Origin: DATGEO01 sp035310015
GTDB lineage: Bacteria; Chloroflexota; Dormibacteria; Dormibacterales; Dormibacteraceae
Assembly: GCA_035310015.1 (NCBI GenBank)
Contig: DATGEO010000106.1
Span: forward strand, 1 to 7,326
Length of the DNA stretch: 7,326 nt
Direction of reading: 5' to 3'
Part shown: piece after piece, positions 1 through 6,138 of the stretch
How positions within the stretch are numbered: position 1 is the stretch's first letter
Layout: each line of letters opens with the position of its first letter
Made by a program: the position numbers and the translations under genes
The notes under the pieces: model-generated
What the model was told of the DNA's origin: nothing
What the model saw: the letters and a program-made list of their open reading frames with translations, nothing else
Database searches by the model: none

Positions 1-920
1 GGCGCGTCGGCCTCGACCGCCCACGCCGCGTAATAGGTCGCGGACTTGCTGCTCTCCGCCAGCACCAGCATGTCCGCGAGCTTGTGCGAGACGGCCTGGT
101 AGATGCCGATCGGCTTGCCGAACTGCTGTCGCGTCTTCGCGTACTCGGTCGAGGTCTCGAGCACCTTCTGCTCGCCGCCGACCATCTCCGCGCACATCGC
201 GGCCGTAGCCCACTCCAGCGCGCGCTTCAGGCGCGGCCACGCGTTGTCCGCGGCGCCCATCAGCGTGTCCGGGCCGAGCTCGACCCCGTCGAAGCGGATC
301 TCCGACCACCGCCGCGTCATGTCCAGCGTCTTCAGCGGCGACACGGTCATGCCTTTCGGCCGGCCCTTGACGAGAAACAGGCTCACGCCATCCTCGCCCT
401 CGCCGCGCGTGCGGGCGGCGACGACGAGGTAGTCGGCGTGCTGCGCGTCGGGTACGAAGAGCTTGATGCCGTCGAGGCGCCAGCCTCCGCCCGACTGGGC
501 CGCCTTCAACCCGATGCCCGTCGCGTCCCAGCGTCCCGGCGGCTCGGTGAGCGCGAGCGTCGCGCGCGCGTCGCCTGCCGCGATCGCTCCCAGCACCTCT
601 CTCTTCTGCGCCTCGGTGCCGGACTCGATGACCGCGGGAACTGCGAGCCCCATCGTCGCGAAGAACGGTCCGGGAAGCAGCGCGCGGCCCGCCTCTTCGA
701 GCACGACGACGAGGTCGAGGAACGTGCCCACGCCGCCGTGCTGCTCGGGAATGCCGAGCGCGGTCCAGCCCAGCTCCGCGATCTTCTTCCAGAGGGTCGG
801 GTCGTAGGCGTCCTCGCCCTCCATCAGCCGGCGGACGACCTTCGGCGGGCATTCCTTGGCGAGGAAGTCACGAGCGGACTTGCGCAGCATCTCCTGCTCC
901 TCGGAGAAGGCGAAGTCCAT
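1..920 (-). CDS. Acyl-CoA dehydrogenase, second (beta-like) subunit; C-terminus cut by window edge
   Basis: About 306 codons are present. The family is usually 370-390 residues, so the last 70-80 (end of the C-terminal helical domain) lie outside the window. The product should be a soluble FAD flavoprotein related to enzymes that make the alpha,beta double bond in acyl-CoA. The ATG at 920 opens with the family-typical MDFAFSEEQEMLRKSARDFL. The middle beta domain carries ALTEP at residues 123-127, but the following GSD of the flavin signature is replaced by GRWD (129-132). RQQFGKPIGIYQAVSHKLADM (264-284) is the classic C-terminal-domain motif. No Glu lies at the position equivalent to Glu244 of the upstream dehydrogenase (Ala238 by my hand alignment). 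Together with the degenerate signature, this suggests the non-catalytic half of a heteromeric enzyme. It starts 18 bp after the upstream membrane-protein gene, with no clear Shine-Dalgarno, so it is probably the fourth gene of the operon. Family is very sure; subunit role is inference. Confidence 0.93.
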   Translation of the reverse strand, partial: MDFAFSEEQEMLRKSARDFLAKECPPKVVRRLMEGEDAYDPTLWKKIAELGWTALGIPEQHGGVGTFLDLVVVLEEAGRALLPGPFFATMGLAVPAVIESGTEAQKREVLGAIAAGDARATLALTEPPGRWDATGIGLKAAQSGGGWRLDGIKLFVPDAQHADYLVVAARTRGEGEDGVSLFLVKGRPKGMTVSPLKTLDMTRRWSEIRFDGVELGPDTLMGAADNAWPRLKRALEWATAAMCAEMVGGEQKVLETSTEYAKTRQQFGKPIGIYQAVSHKLADMLVLAESSKSATYYAAWAVEADA

Positions 921-938
921 CGACGGCGAGTGTAAGGG

Positions 939-1577
939 TTACTCGGAGGGCGGCTCGACCGGCGGTTCGAGGCTCTCCTCTGCAGGCGGAATGGTCGCGC
1001 GCTTCGGCCTTCGCTTGCGGGGCGGTGTGGGGGGCGCGGCTCCAGCAGGTGCCGCCGCAACCGGCTCCGGTACAGGCTCGGGCTCGGGCTCCTTCTCTTC
1101 CACCCGCGGCGGCTCGGGCTTCGGAGGCGGCTGGTCCGGCCAGACGGCCGGCGGAGGTGCGGGCGCACGCTGCCGGTACAGGGTGGCCAGGCCGACGAAG
1201 CCCGTGAACAGCGCCATCAGCCCGAACGCCACCGCGATGGTCAGCCCGGTGCTCTCCGCCGAGGAAAGCTGCAGCTCGAGCCCGGCGTTGCAGTGCTGCG
1301 GCGCGGGCGGGCACGAGCCGAGGACGGCCAGGCGCATCGGCACGGAGAGCAGCTGCAGCATCCCGTACGCGATGGCGAGGCCCGCGAGAAAGTACACAAG
1401 CGCTGCCAAAGTTTTGCCCTGCTGGTAGAAGAGCGCGAGCGCGCCCATCGCCAGGGCCGCGGCGGCGAAAGGAAAGAAGACCGAGGCGATCCGGTTCGTG
1501 TGTCCGATCGTGACCAACAGCGGGCCGACCGCGCCCACGACCGCCAGCGCGGCGGCGGCCCAGAAGACGCGCTCCAC
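939..1577 (-). CDS. Tetraspan membrane protein with cytoplasmic proline-rich tail, unknown family
   Basis: I do not recognise the family. From the GTG at 1577 the product is 212 residues. Four hydrophobic segments are visible at about 4-24, 29-51, 55-78 and 110-133. The loop before the fourth has two cysteines (Cys89 and Cys96, CPPAPQHC), probably outside the cell and able to form a small disulfide loop. The tail (about 138-212) is rich in Pro, Glu and Ala, with an acidic PEPEPVPEP stretch and a basic PRKRRPKR patch (186-193). Positive-inside reasoning puts this tail in the cytoplasm. The 1577 start was chosen because GGGAG lies 7 nt upstream and the first helix then begins at the N-terminus. 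GTG at 1607 (222 aa) or at 1682 (247 aa, overlapping the MFS gene) are in-frame alternatives without a good ribosome site. It lies between the transporter and the second dehydrogenase. A scaffold or partner for membrane association is possible but unproven. Confidence 0.75.
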   Translation of the reverse strand: MERVFWAAAALAVVGAVGPLLVTIGHTNRIASVFFPFAAAALAMGALALFYQQGKTLAALVYFLAGLAIAYGMLQLLSVPMRLAVLGSCPPAPQHCNAGLELQLSSAESTGLTIAVAFGLMALFTGFVGLATLYRQRAPAPPPAVWPDQPPPKPEPPRVEEKEPEPEPVPEPVAAAPAGAAPPTPPRKRRPKRATIPPAEESLEPPVEPPSE

Positions 1578-1584
1578 GAAGACG

Positions 1585-1589
1585 CTCCC
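1585..1589 (-). promoter_or_regulatory. Shine-Dalgarno GGGAG for the tetraspan membrane protein
   Basis: Minus-strand GGGAG is separated by seven bases (CGTCTTC) from the GTG at 1577. It is the clearest ribosome-binding site in the window and decides this start over the two upstream GTG codons. It lies in the 70-bp gap after the MFS stop codon. Confidence 0.5.
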
Positions 1590-1647
1590 AGGGAGCTGGT
1601 GGCTCACGCCGGAAATTCTGGCCGGAAGGCCGCCGGTTGAGTCTGCC

Positions 1648-3243
1648 CTAGATGTCTTCGGCCGGGGCGACCTGGGCTTCACGGCCGGCCGTGACGTGGG
1701 CCGTCCGGCGGAGCGGCAGCTCGCGGATCAGGAACGTGGCGATGAGAGCGACGACCAGGATCGGGATACCGGCCACGAACACGGGGTGCAGGCCGTCGGC
1801 GAGGGCATGCCTGATGGCCCCCGCGACGAGAGGAGGCAGGTGCGCAAGCTGAGACGGGTCGAAGATCGCGCCCGCGCTCGCGGTGCCTGAGAGGCTGATC
1901 TTGGCGCCTGCGCCCGACGGCAGGTACTTGGGCAGCGCGGCGGCGATGCTCTGGGTCAGGATCGTGCCGAGTACGGCGAGCCCGATCGCGGCGCCGATCG
2001 ACCGCGAAAGCTGGGTCGCCGAGGTGGCCACCGCCATGTCCCGCCGGCTCACCGAGTTCTGAACCACGAGCGTGTAGGTCTGCATCGACGTGCCGAGCCC
2101 AAGCCCGATCACGATCATCGCGATCACGACCTGGCCGTTCGTCGAGTTGACGTCGAGGCCGCTCAGCAACACGTAGCCCGCGAGCATCAGCAGCATTCCG
2201 GCGATGAGCGGCGCCTTGTAGCGGCCGGTGCGAGAGATGAGCTGGCCGCTGGCGATGCTCGTGACGATCATCGCCACCAGCATCGGCACCAGGATCGCGC
2301 CGGAGTTGGTGACGCTGTTGCCGATCACGCCCTGCACGAAAACCGGCAGGAAGTAGATGGTGCCGAACATCGTCATCGCCACGCCGACGCTTGCGATGTT
2401 CGAGAAGGTGAAGACGCTGCTTTTCCAGAGGTGCAGCGGGAGCACCGGCTCTTCGGCCCTGGTCTCGAACCACGCGAACGCGATAAGCAGCACGGACGCC
2501 ACGCCGTACAGGCCGAGGATCTGCCATGAGTCCCATGCGTACTGCGTGCCGCCCCACACGGTGGCCAGCAGCGCGGAGGCCACGCCCAGCGACAGGGTGA
2601 CGCTTCCGCCGACGTCGATCTTGTGCTTGCGGCGCTCGTTCGGCACGTGCATGTAGAGCGCGACCACCAGCAGCGTCAGCGCCGCGAACGGCAGGTTGAC
2701 GAAGAACAGCCAGCGCCACGAGTAGTACTGCGTGATGAAGCCGCCGGCGGCGGGTCCGACGATGGAGGCGAGGCCGAACGAGGCGCCCATCATCCCCTGG
2801 TACTTGCCGCGCTCGCGCGGCGAGATGATGTCGCCGATGATCGCCTGCGACAGCGGCATCAGGAAGCCCATGCCCGCGCCCTGCACGAAGCGCGCGAACA
2901 CGAGAAACCAGAAGTTGGGCGCGAGCCCCGAAAGCGCCGAGCCGAGCGCGAAAACGATCACGCCCGTCATGTACAGCGGCTTGCGGCCGTAGACGTCGGA
3001 GAGCTTGCCCGCGATGGGAACGACGATCGTCGACGCGAGCATCGCCGAGATCGGGATCCAGGTGTAGTCGGCGAGGCCGCCGAGCTCGGCCACGATCGTC
3101 GGCAGGGCGGGCGCGACCAAAGTCAGGTTCAGCGACGCGATCAGCGACCCGAGCATCAGGCCCGCGAACACCGCGAGCACCCCGCGGTCGACGCCGCGGC
3201 TCGCTGTCTCGGTTTCGGGGGCTCGGCGCGCGACGGCGGTCAT
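1648..3243 (-). CDS. MFS transporter, DHA2 (EmrB/QacA-type, 14-helix) drug:H+ antiporter family
   Basis: The product is 531 residues, the usual size for DHA2 transporters, which use the proton gradient to export hydrophobic compounds across the inner membrane. Diagnostic motifs: motif A GKLSDVYGRKP (79-89) in the loop after helix 2; motif B around RFVQGAGMG (118-126); antiporter motif C VGPAAGG (162-168) in helix 5; and SWRWLFFVNLP (175-185), typical of this subfamily. The helix-1 motif, usually LDxTIV, reads LNLTLVAPALP (38-48). The common acidic residue is therefore Asn39 (codon AAC), which may change proton coupling or substrate charge preference. A long loop (about 435-475) precedes the last helix. 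The ATG start lies 27 bp after the upstream dehydrogenase stop, with no strong Shine-Dalgarno, so coupled translation within the operon is likely. Family assignment is firm; substrate is unknown. Placement between two dehydrogenase genes hints at a lipid-like or acyl substrate or a toxic intermediate (inference). Confidence 0.95.
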   Translation of the reverse strand: MTAVARRAPETETASRGVDRGVLAVFAGLMLGSLIASLNLTLVAPALPTIVAELGGLADYTWIPISAMLASTIVVPIAGKLSDVYGRKPLYMTGVIVFALGSALSGLAPNFWFLVFARFVQGAGMGFLMPLSQAIIGDIISPRERGKYQGMMGASFGLASIVGPAAGGFITQYYSWRWLFFVNLPFAALTLLVVALYMHVPNERRKHKIDVGGSVTLSLGVASALLATVWGGTQYAWDSWQILGLYGVASVLLIAFAWFETRAEEPVLPLHLWKSSVFTFSNIASVGVAMTMFGTIYFLPVFVQGVIGNSVTNSGAILVPMLVAMIVTSIASGQLISRTGRYKAPLIAGMLLMLAGYVLLSGLDVNSTNGQVVIAMIVIGLGLGTSMQTYTLVVQNSVSRRDMAVATSATQLSRSIGAAIGLAVLGTILTQSIAAALPKYLPSGAGAKISLSGTASAGAIFDPSQLAHLPPLVAGAIRHALADGLHPVFVAGIPILVVALIATFLIRELPLRRTAHVTAGREAQVAPAEDI

Positions 3244-3270
3244 GAGCGGTCCAGTCTACGAAGGCGGCTC

Positions 3271-4419
3271 TCAGCGGGAGCGGGGCAGGCCGAGAACGCG
3301 CTCCGCGAGGATGTTCCGGAGCACCTCTGACGTGCCCGCCTCGATGGTGTTGGCGCGCGAGCGCAGGAACTGGTACTCCCAGCCGCCGCCGTCCCCCACC
3401 TGGCCTGCGGGCCCGGCGATGTCGATCGCGGTCTCGGCCATTCGCTGGTTGAGCTCCGACCACATGAGCTTGAGGATCGAGCCCTCCGGTCCGGGCACGC
3501 CGTTGCGCTTGACCGCCGTGATCGCACGGTAGCCGTTGAGCTGCAGGGCGCGCGCCTCGATCGTGTGCTGGGCGATCCGCTGGCGCACGAGCGGGTCGGA
3601 TCCGCGGCCGATTCGCCGCGCGTGGTCGGTGAGCTCCGCCGCCGTGATCTGGGCGCGAGTCGCGAGCGCCATGCCGAGCGTGCCCCGTTCGTGCAGCAGC
3701 GTCGTCATCGCCACCGCCCAGCCGTTCCCCGGCTCGCCGAGGACCTGCGACTTGGGCACGATCACGTCCTTGAAGAAGATCTCGTTGAACTCGGCGTCGC
3801 CGGTGATCTGCACCAGGGGGCGAACTTCGATGCCGGGGCTCGCCATGTCGACCAGCAGGTAGGTGAGCCCATCGCGCGGATTTGCCTCTTTGCGCTCGCG
3901 CGTGACGAGCATGCACCACTTCGCGACCTGCGCCAGCGTCGTCCACACCTTCTGCCCGTTGACGACGTAGTGGTCGCCCCTGTCCTCGGCTCGCGTCTGC
4001 AGCCCGGAGAGGTCGCTGCCCGCGTTCGGCTCGCTGAACCCCTGGCACCAGATCTCGTCCGCGGAGAGCAGCGGCGGCAGGTAGCGCTTCTTCTGCTCGT
4101 CCGTGCCGTGGGTCATCACCACGGGTCCGCCCATGCCGAGGCCGATGACGTTGATCGGGTCGGGCGCCTGGGCCAGGATCATCTCGTCGTTGAAGATGAG
4201 CTGCTCCATGAATCCAGCTCCGCGGCCGCCGAACTCCCGCGGCCACGTGATGCCCACGTAACCGGCCCCGTGCAATTTGCGCTGCCAGGCGCGCCGGCCT
4301 TCGATGAAGGCCTTCTGACCCTCACCGGCCGTCGCGCCCTCGCGCGGCTTGTTCGCCGCGAGCCAGGCGCGAGCCTCGTCGCGGAACGCCTTCTCGGACG
4401 GAGTGAGGTCGAAATCCAC
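3271..4419 (-). CDS. Acyl-CoA dehydrogenase, catalytic (alpha-like) subunit
   Basis: The product is 382 residues, a full-length FAD-dependent acyl-CoA dehydrogenase that removes hydrogens from the alpha and beta carbons of an acyl-CoA and passes electrons to electron-transfer flavoprotein. Visible features: N-terminal helical domain opening with DFDLTPSEKAFRDEARAWL; flavin/substrate signature GFSEPNAGSDLSGL (127-140); VNGQKVWTT (153-161); and the C-terminal AGTSEVLRNILAERVLGLPR (361-380). The MCAD-type catalytic Glu position (YEGTS) is Ala361 here. Glu244 in LLHERGTLG matches the isovaleryl-CoA-dehydrogenase/LCAD base position, so it is the probable catalytic base. The sequence is close in style to the mycobacterial FadE large subunits of steroid side-chain degradation. 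The GTG at 4419 was chosen because the conserved N-terminus begins there; the next upstream start, at 4545, would run 88 bp into the divergent gene. It is the first gene of the four-gene minus-strand operon. The acyl chain used cannot be read from sequence. Confidence 0.95.
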   Translation of the reverse strand: MDFDLTPSEKAFRDEARAWLAANKPREGATAGEGQKAFIEGRRAWQRKLHGAGYVGITWPREFGGRGAGFMEQLIFNDEMILAQAPDPINVIGLGMGGPVVMTHGTDEQKKRYLPPLLSADEIWCQGFSEPNAGSDLSGLQTRAEDRGDHYVVNGQKVWTTLAQVAKWCMLVTRERKEANPRDGLTYLLVDMASPGIEVRPLVQITGDAEFNEIFFKDVIVPKSQVLGEPGNGWAVAMTTLLHERGTLGMALATRAQITAAELTDHARRIGRGSDPLVRQRIAQHTIEARALQLNGYRAITAVKRNGVPGPEGSILKLMWSELNQRMAETAIDIAGPAGQVGDGGGWEYQFLRSRANTIEAGTSEVLRNILAERVLGLPRSR

Positions 4420-4457
4420 TGGCGCTAACGGTAGCGGAGGCTTAGGATCGCGGCACC
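4420..4457. promoter_or_regulatory. 38-bp divergent intergenic region with ribosome site for the DUF4328 gene
   Basis: This short gap separates the GTG of the leftward dehydrogenase operon from the ATG of the rightward DUF4328 gene. On the plus strand GGAGG (4436-4440) lies 17 nt before the ATG, too far for a normal site, while AGGA (4444-4447) lies 10 nt before it and is the likelier ribosome site. No Shine-Dalgarno precedes the leftward GTG. The gap is too short for two separate promoters, so promoter elements must overlap each other or extend into the opposing coding regions. I could not identify confident -35 or -10 boxes. Confidence 0.35.
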
Positions 4458-5219
4458 ATGTCGTCGCCCATCGGGCAGGTTTCGCCGGACGGGCTCTGGA
4501 CCTGGAGCGGCAGCCAGTGGGTCCCGACTGGCATGGGCCGCCCATATCCGCAGCCGAGACCCTACGAGTCGGCGCGGTTCCGTTCCACCTTCGTGGTGGT
4601 CTTCCTTGGCGTCAACGCCGTCGCGATCCTGCTCGGGATGGTCGTGGACGTCGCTTACATCGTTGCGGGCGGCAGGCTCGATTCGCTCGGAGACGCAGCC
4701 ACGATCGCGTTCGGGCTGATCGCCGTGGTCTTCCTGATCGCCTACTACGGCTCGCTGATTCCGTCGATCGTCCTCTTCTGCATGTGGCTGCACCGCGTGG
4801 TTCGAAACATGCCCGCCCTTGGCGCTCCCGACCCGAGATGGACGCCGGCGGGGGCGGTGGGCCGGTGCTTCATCCCGTTTCTGAACTTCGTCCATCCTTA
4901 CCTCAGCACTGTCGACGCCTGGCGAGGATCGGACGCCCGGCAGCTCAGAGCCGACCTGCCGGCGCGCAACCAGCTGCCGGTGCCGCCGCTGCTGCTCGGA
5001 TGGTGGGTGGCCTGGCTCGCGGGGCGGATGATCTCCGTGTTCTCCAACAGCCTGATCGGCAGCTCTGATCCCGCCACCGTCACGTCGGGCGCTTACATCG
5101 ACCTCGTCGCCAACCTCGTGATCGTGATTGCCGCCGGACTGGCGATCCTGGTGGTGCGGCAGCTGACCGCCCGGCAGGATTTGAAGCAGGAGCTCATCGC
5201 CGCCGGCCGCCTGGGCTGA
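4458..5219 (+). CDS. DUF4328 integral membrane protein
   Basis: The product is 253 residues and matches the actinobacterial DUF4328 family, whose function is unknown. The N-terminus has a Trp-rich element, DGLWTWSGSQWVP (11-23), like the short W-x-W modules found before membrane domains in actinobacterial proteins, followed by a Pro/Tyr-rich linker. Hydrophobic segments are at about 43-69, 81-112, 176-199 and 213-235. The hallmark run between the second and third segments is present: WLHRVVRNMPALG (110-122), RWTPAGAVGRCFIPFLNFV (127-145), then HPYLSTVDAW (146-155). The C-terminus is a short charged tail. It is the only clearly supported plus-strand gene, divergent from the dehydrogenase operon and convergent with the oxidoreductase gene, so it is transcribed alone. 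The ATG has an AGGA 10 nt upstream. Family is confident; a role in sensing or envelope function cannot be read from the sequence. Confidence 0.92.
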   Translation: MSSPIGQVSPDGLWTWSGSQWVPTGMGRPYPQPRPYESARFRSTFVVVFLGVNAVAILLGMVVDVAYIVAGGRLDSLGDAATIAFGLIAVVFLIAYYGSLIPSIVLFCMWLHRVVRNMPALGAPDPRWTPAGAVGRCFIPFLNFVHPYLSTVDAWRGSDARQLRADLPARNQLPVPPLLLGWWVAWLAGRMISVFSNSLIGSSDPATVTSGAYIDLVANLVIVIAAGLAILVVRQLTARQDLKQELIAAGRLG

Positions 5220-5233
5220 CCTCGTCCGGTCAG
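5216..5233. terminator. Short inverted repeat spanning two convergent stop codons, possible bidirectional terminator
   Basis: CTGACC (5216-5221) and GGTCAG (5228-5233) are perfect inverted arms around a six-base loop. The TGA of the DUF4328 gene lies in the left arm and the TGA of the oxidoreductase gene (TCA on the plus strand) in the right arm. Three of the six pairs follow automatically from both genes using TGA, and there is no T-tract, so the terminator call is weak. It is the only candidate in this 10-bp convergent gap. Confidence 0.3.
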
Positions 5234-6138
5234 GCGATGGCCGGCATCACCTGCTTGGCCAGGAGCTCGAGCGCCTCGCGGTCGTCGAGGAGGAAGTGCT
5301 GGAGCACGAACAGCTCGACGCCGAGGCTCGCGTACTCGCGGATCTGCTCGGCGACCTCGTCGGGCGTGCCGACGAAGGCGCTGTCGCGCGCGGCCTTGAT
5401 GATCTCGTCCGCGGAATCACGCCGCAGCCGAGGCAGGATCGCGGCCATCTGCAGCGCGCGTTCGCGCAGCTCTCCCTGGTCGCGGCCGATGAGGTAGTTG
5501 GCCATCACCGAGTAGCGCAGCGACGCGGGGTCGCGGCCGATCTCCCTGCAGCACTCGTCGAGAACGACGCGCTTGTGCTTGTACTCCTCGCGGTCCATCC
5601 GCGTGTAGTTCCACTCCGAGGCCTCGCGGGCCACGATCGGCAGGTGCCGCTGCTCGCCGACGCCGCCCATCAGGATCGGCATCGGGTTCTGCATGGGCTT
5701 GGGGTTCGTGTGCTCCCAGGCCTCGCGGATCAGCTTCACGCCGTTCTCGAAGCGGTCCATCCGGCCTTTGGTGGTCAGGAAGTCGATGTGGAACAGCTCG
5801 TGCTCGTGCTGGTTCCACCCCGCGCCCAGGCCGAGGATGAGGCGCCCGCCGCTGAGCTGGTCGACCGCGGCGGCCTGGCGCGCGAGCATTGCCGGCTCGT
5901 GGAAGGTCATCGGGCTGACCATCGGGCCGAACTGGATGTTCCTCGTCCACTCCGCCGCGAGCGCGAGCGACGTCCAGCAGTCGATGCAGTCGCGGGTGTC
6001 GTCGCCCATGAGGGAGACGAGGTGCTCGCTGCGGCGCAGCGTTGCGAAGCCGAGGGCCTCGACGTCGCGGCACAGGTTGCGCCAGCGATTCCAGCTGAGG
6101 CCTTCCTGGCCCTCGATCATGATGCCGAGCTGCGTCAT
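5230..6138 (-). CDS. LLM-class flavin-dependent oxidoreductase (probably F420-dependent)
   Basis: The product is 302 residues of the luciferase-like monooxygenase TIM-barrel fold, which uses FMN or coenzyme F420 for hydride transfer. Features in order: a first strand and helix, TQLGIMIEGQEGLSW; RDVEALGFATLRRSEHL (24-40); LGLGAGWNQHEHELFHIDF (102-120), the family's strongest marker; NPKPMQNPMPILMGGVGE (145-162), the strand and cofactor-phosphate loop; ASEWNY (173-178); and the closing VGTPDEVAEQIREYASLGVEL (256-276). This pattern is typical of actinobacterial F420-type members, so F420 is the likelier cofactor (inference). The protein looks shortened: the stretch of about 20 residues (FEGxxY type) usually found between IREAW and NPKP is almost absent. 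The ATG at 6138 overlaps the upstream stop as ATGA and has no Shine-Dalgarno, implying translational coupling to the PHP gene. Substrate is unknown. Confidence 0.94.
   Translation of the reverse strand: MTQLGIMIEGQEGLSWNRWRNLCRDVEALGFATLRRSEHLVSLMGDDTRDCIDCWTSLALAAEWTRNIQFGPMVSPMTFHEPAMLARQAAAVDQLSGGRLILGLGAGWNQHEHELFHIDFLTTKGRMDRFENGVKLIREAWEHTNPKPMQNPMPILMGGVGEQRHLPIVAREASEWNYTRMDREEYKHKRVVLDECCREIGRDPASLRYSVMANYLIGRDQGELRERALQMAAILPRLRRDSADEIIKAARDSAFVGTPDEVAEQIREYASLGVELFVLQHFLLDDREALELLAKQVMPAIA

Noticed and set aside
84..935. Long plus-strand open frame opposite the second dehydrogenase
   Set aside because: It has no recognisable motifs and mirrors a conserved gene on the other strand; similar antisense frames lie opposite the MFS, first dehydrogenase, LLM and PHP genes for the same reason.
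1075..1092. Three tandem GGCTCG-like hexamers
   Set aside because: They encode the Pro/Glu repeats of the membrane protein's tail and need no other explanation.
1679..4246. An 855-codon minus-strand open frame crossing the first dehydrogenase and the MFS gene
   Set aside because: It overlaps two unmistakable genes in another frame and reads as Arg/Pro/Ala/Asp-rich low-complexity protein, the usual shadow produced by high third-position GC.
4420..4545. An upstream start at 4545 that would extend the first dehydrogenase by 42 residues
   Set aside because: The extension overlaps the divergent DUF4328 gene by 88 bp and adds residues unlike the family, whose conserved N-terminus begins at the GTG at 4419.
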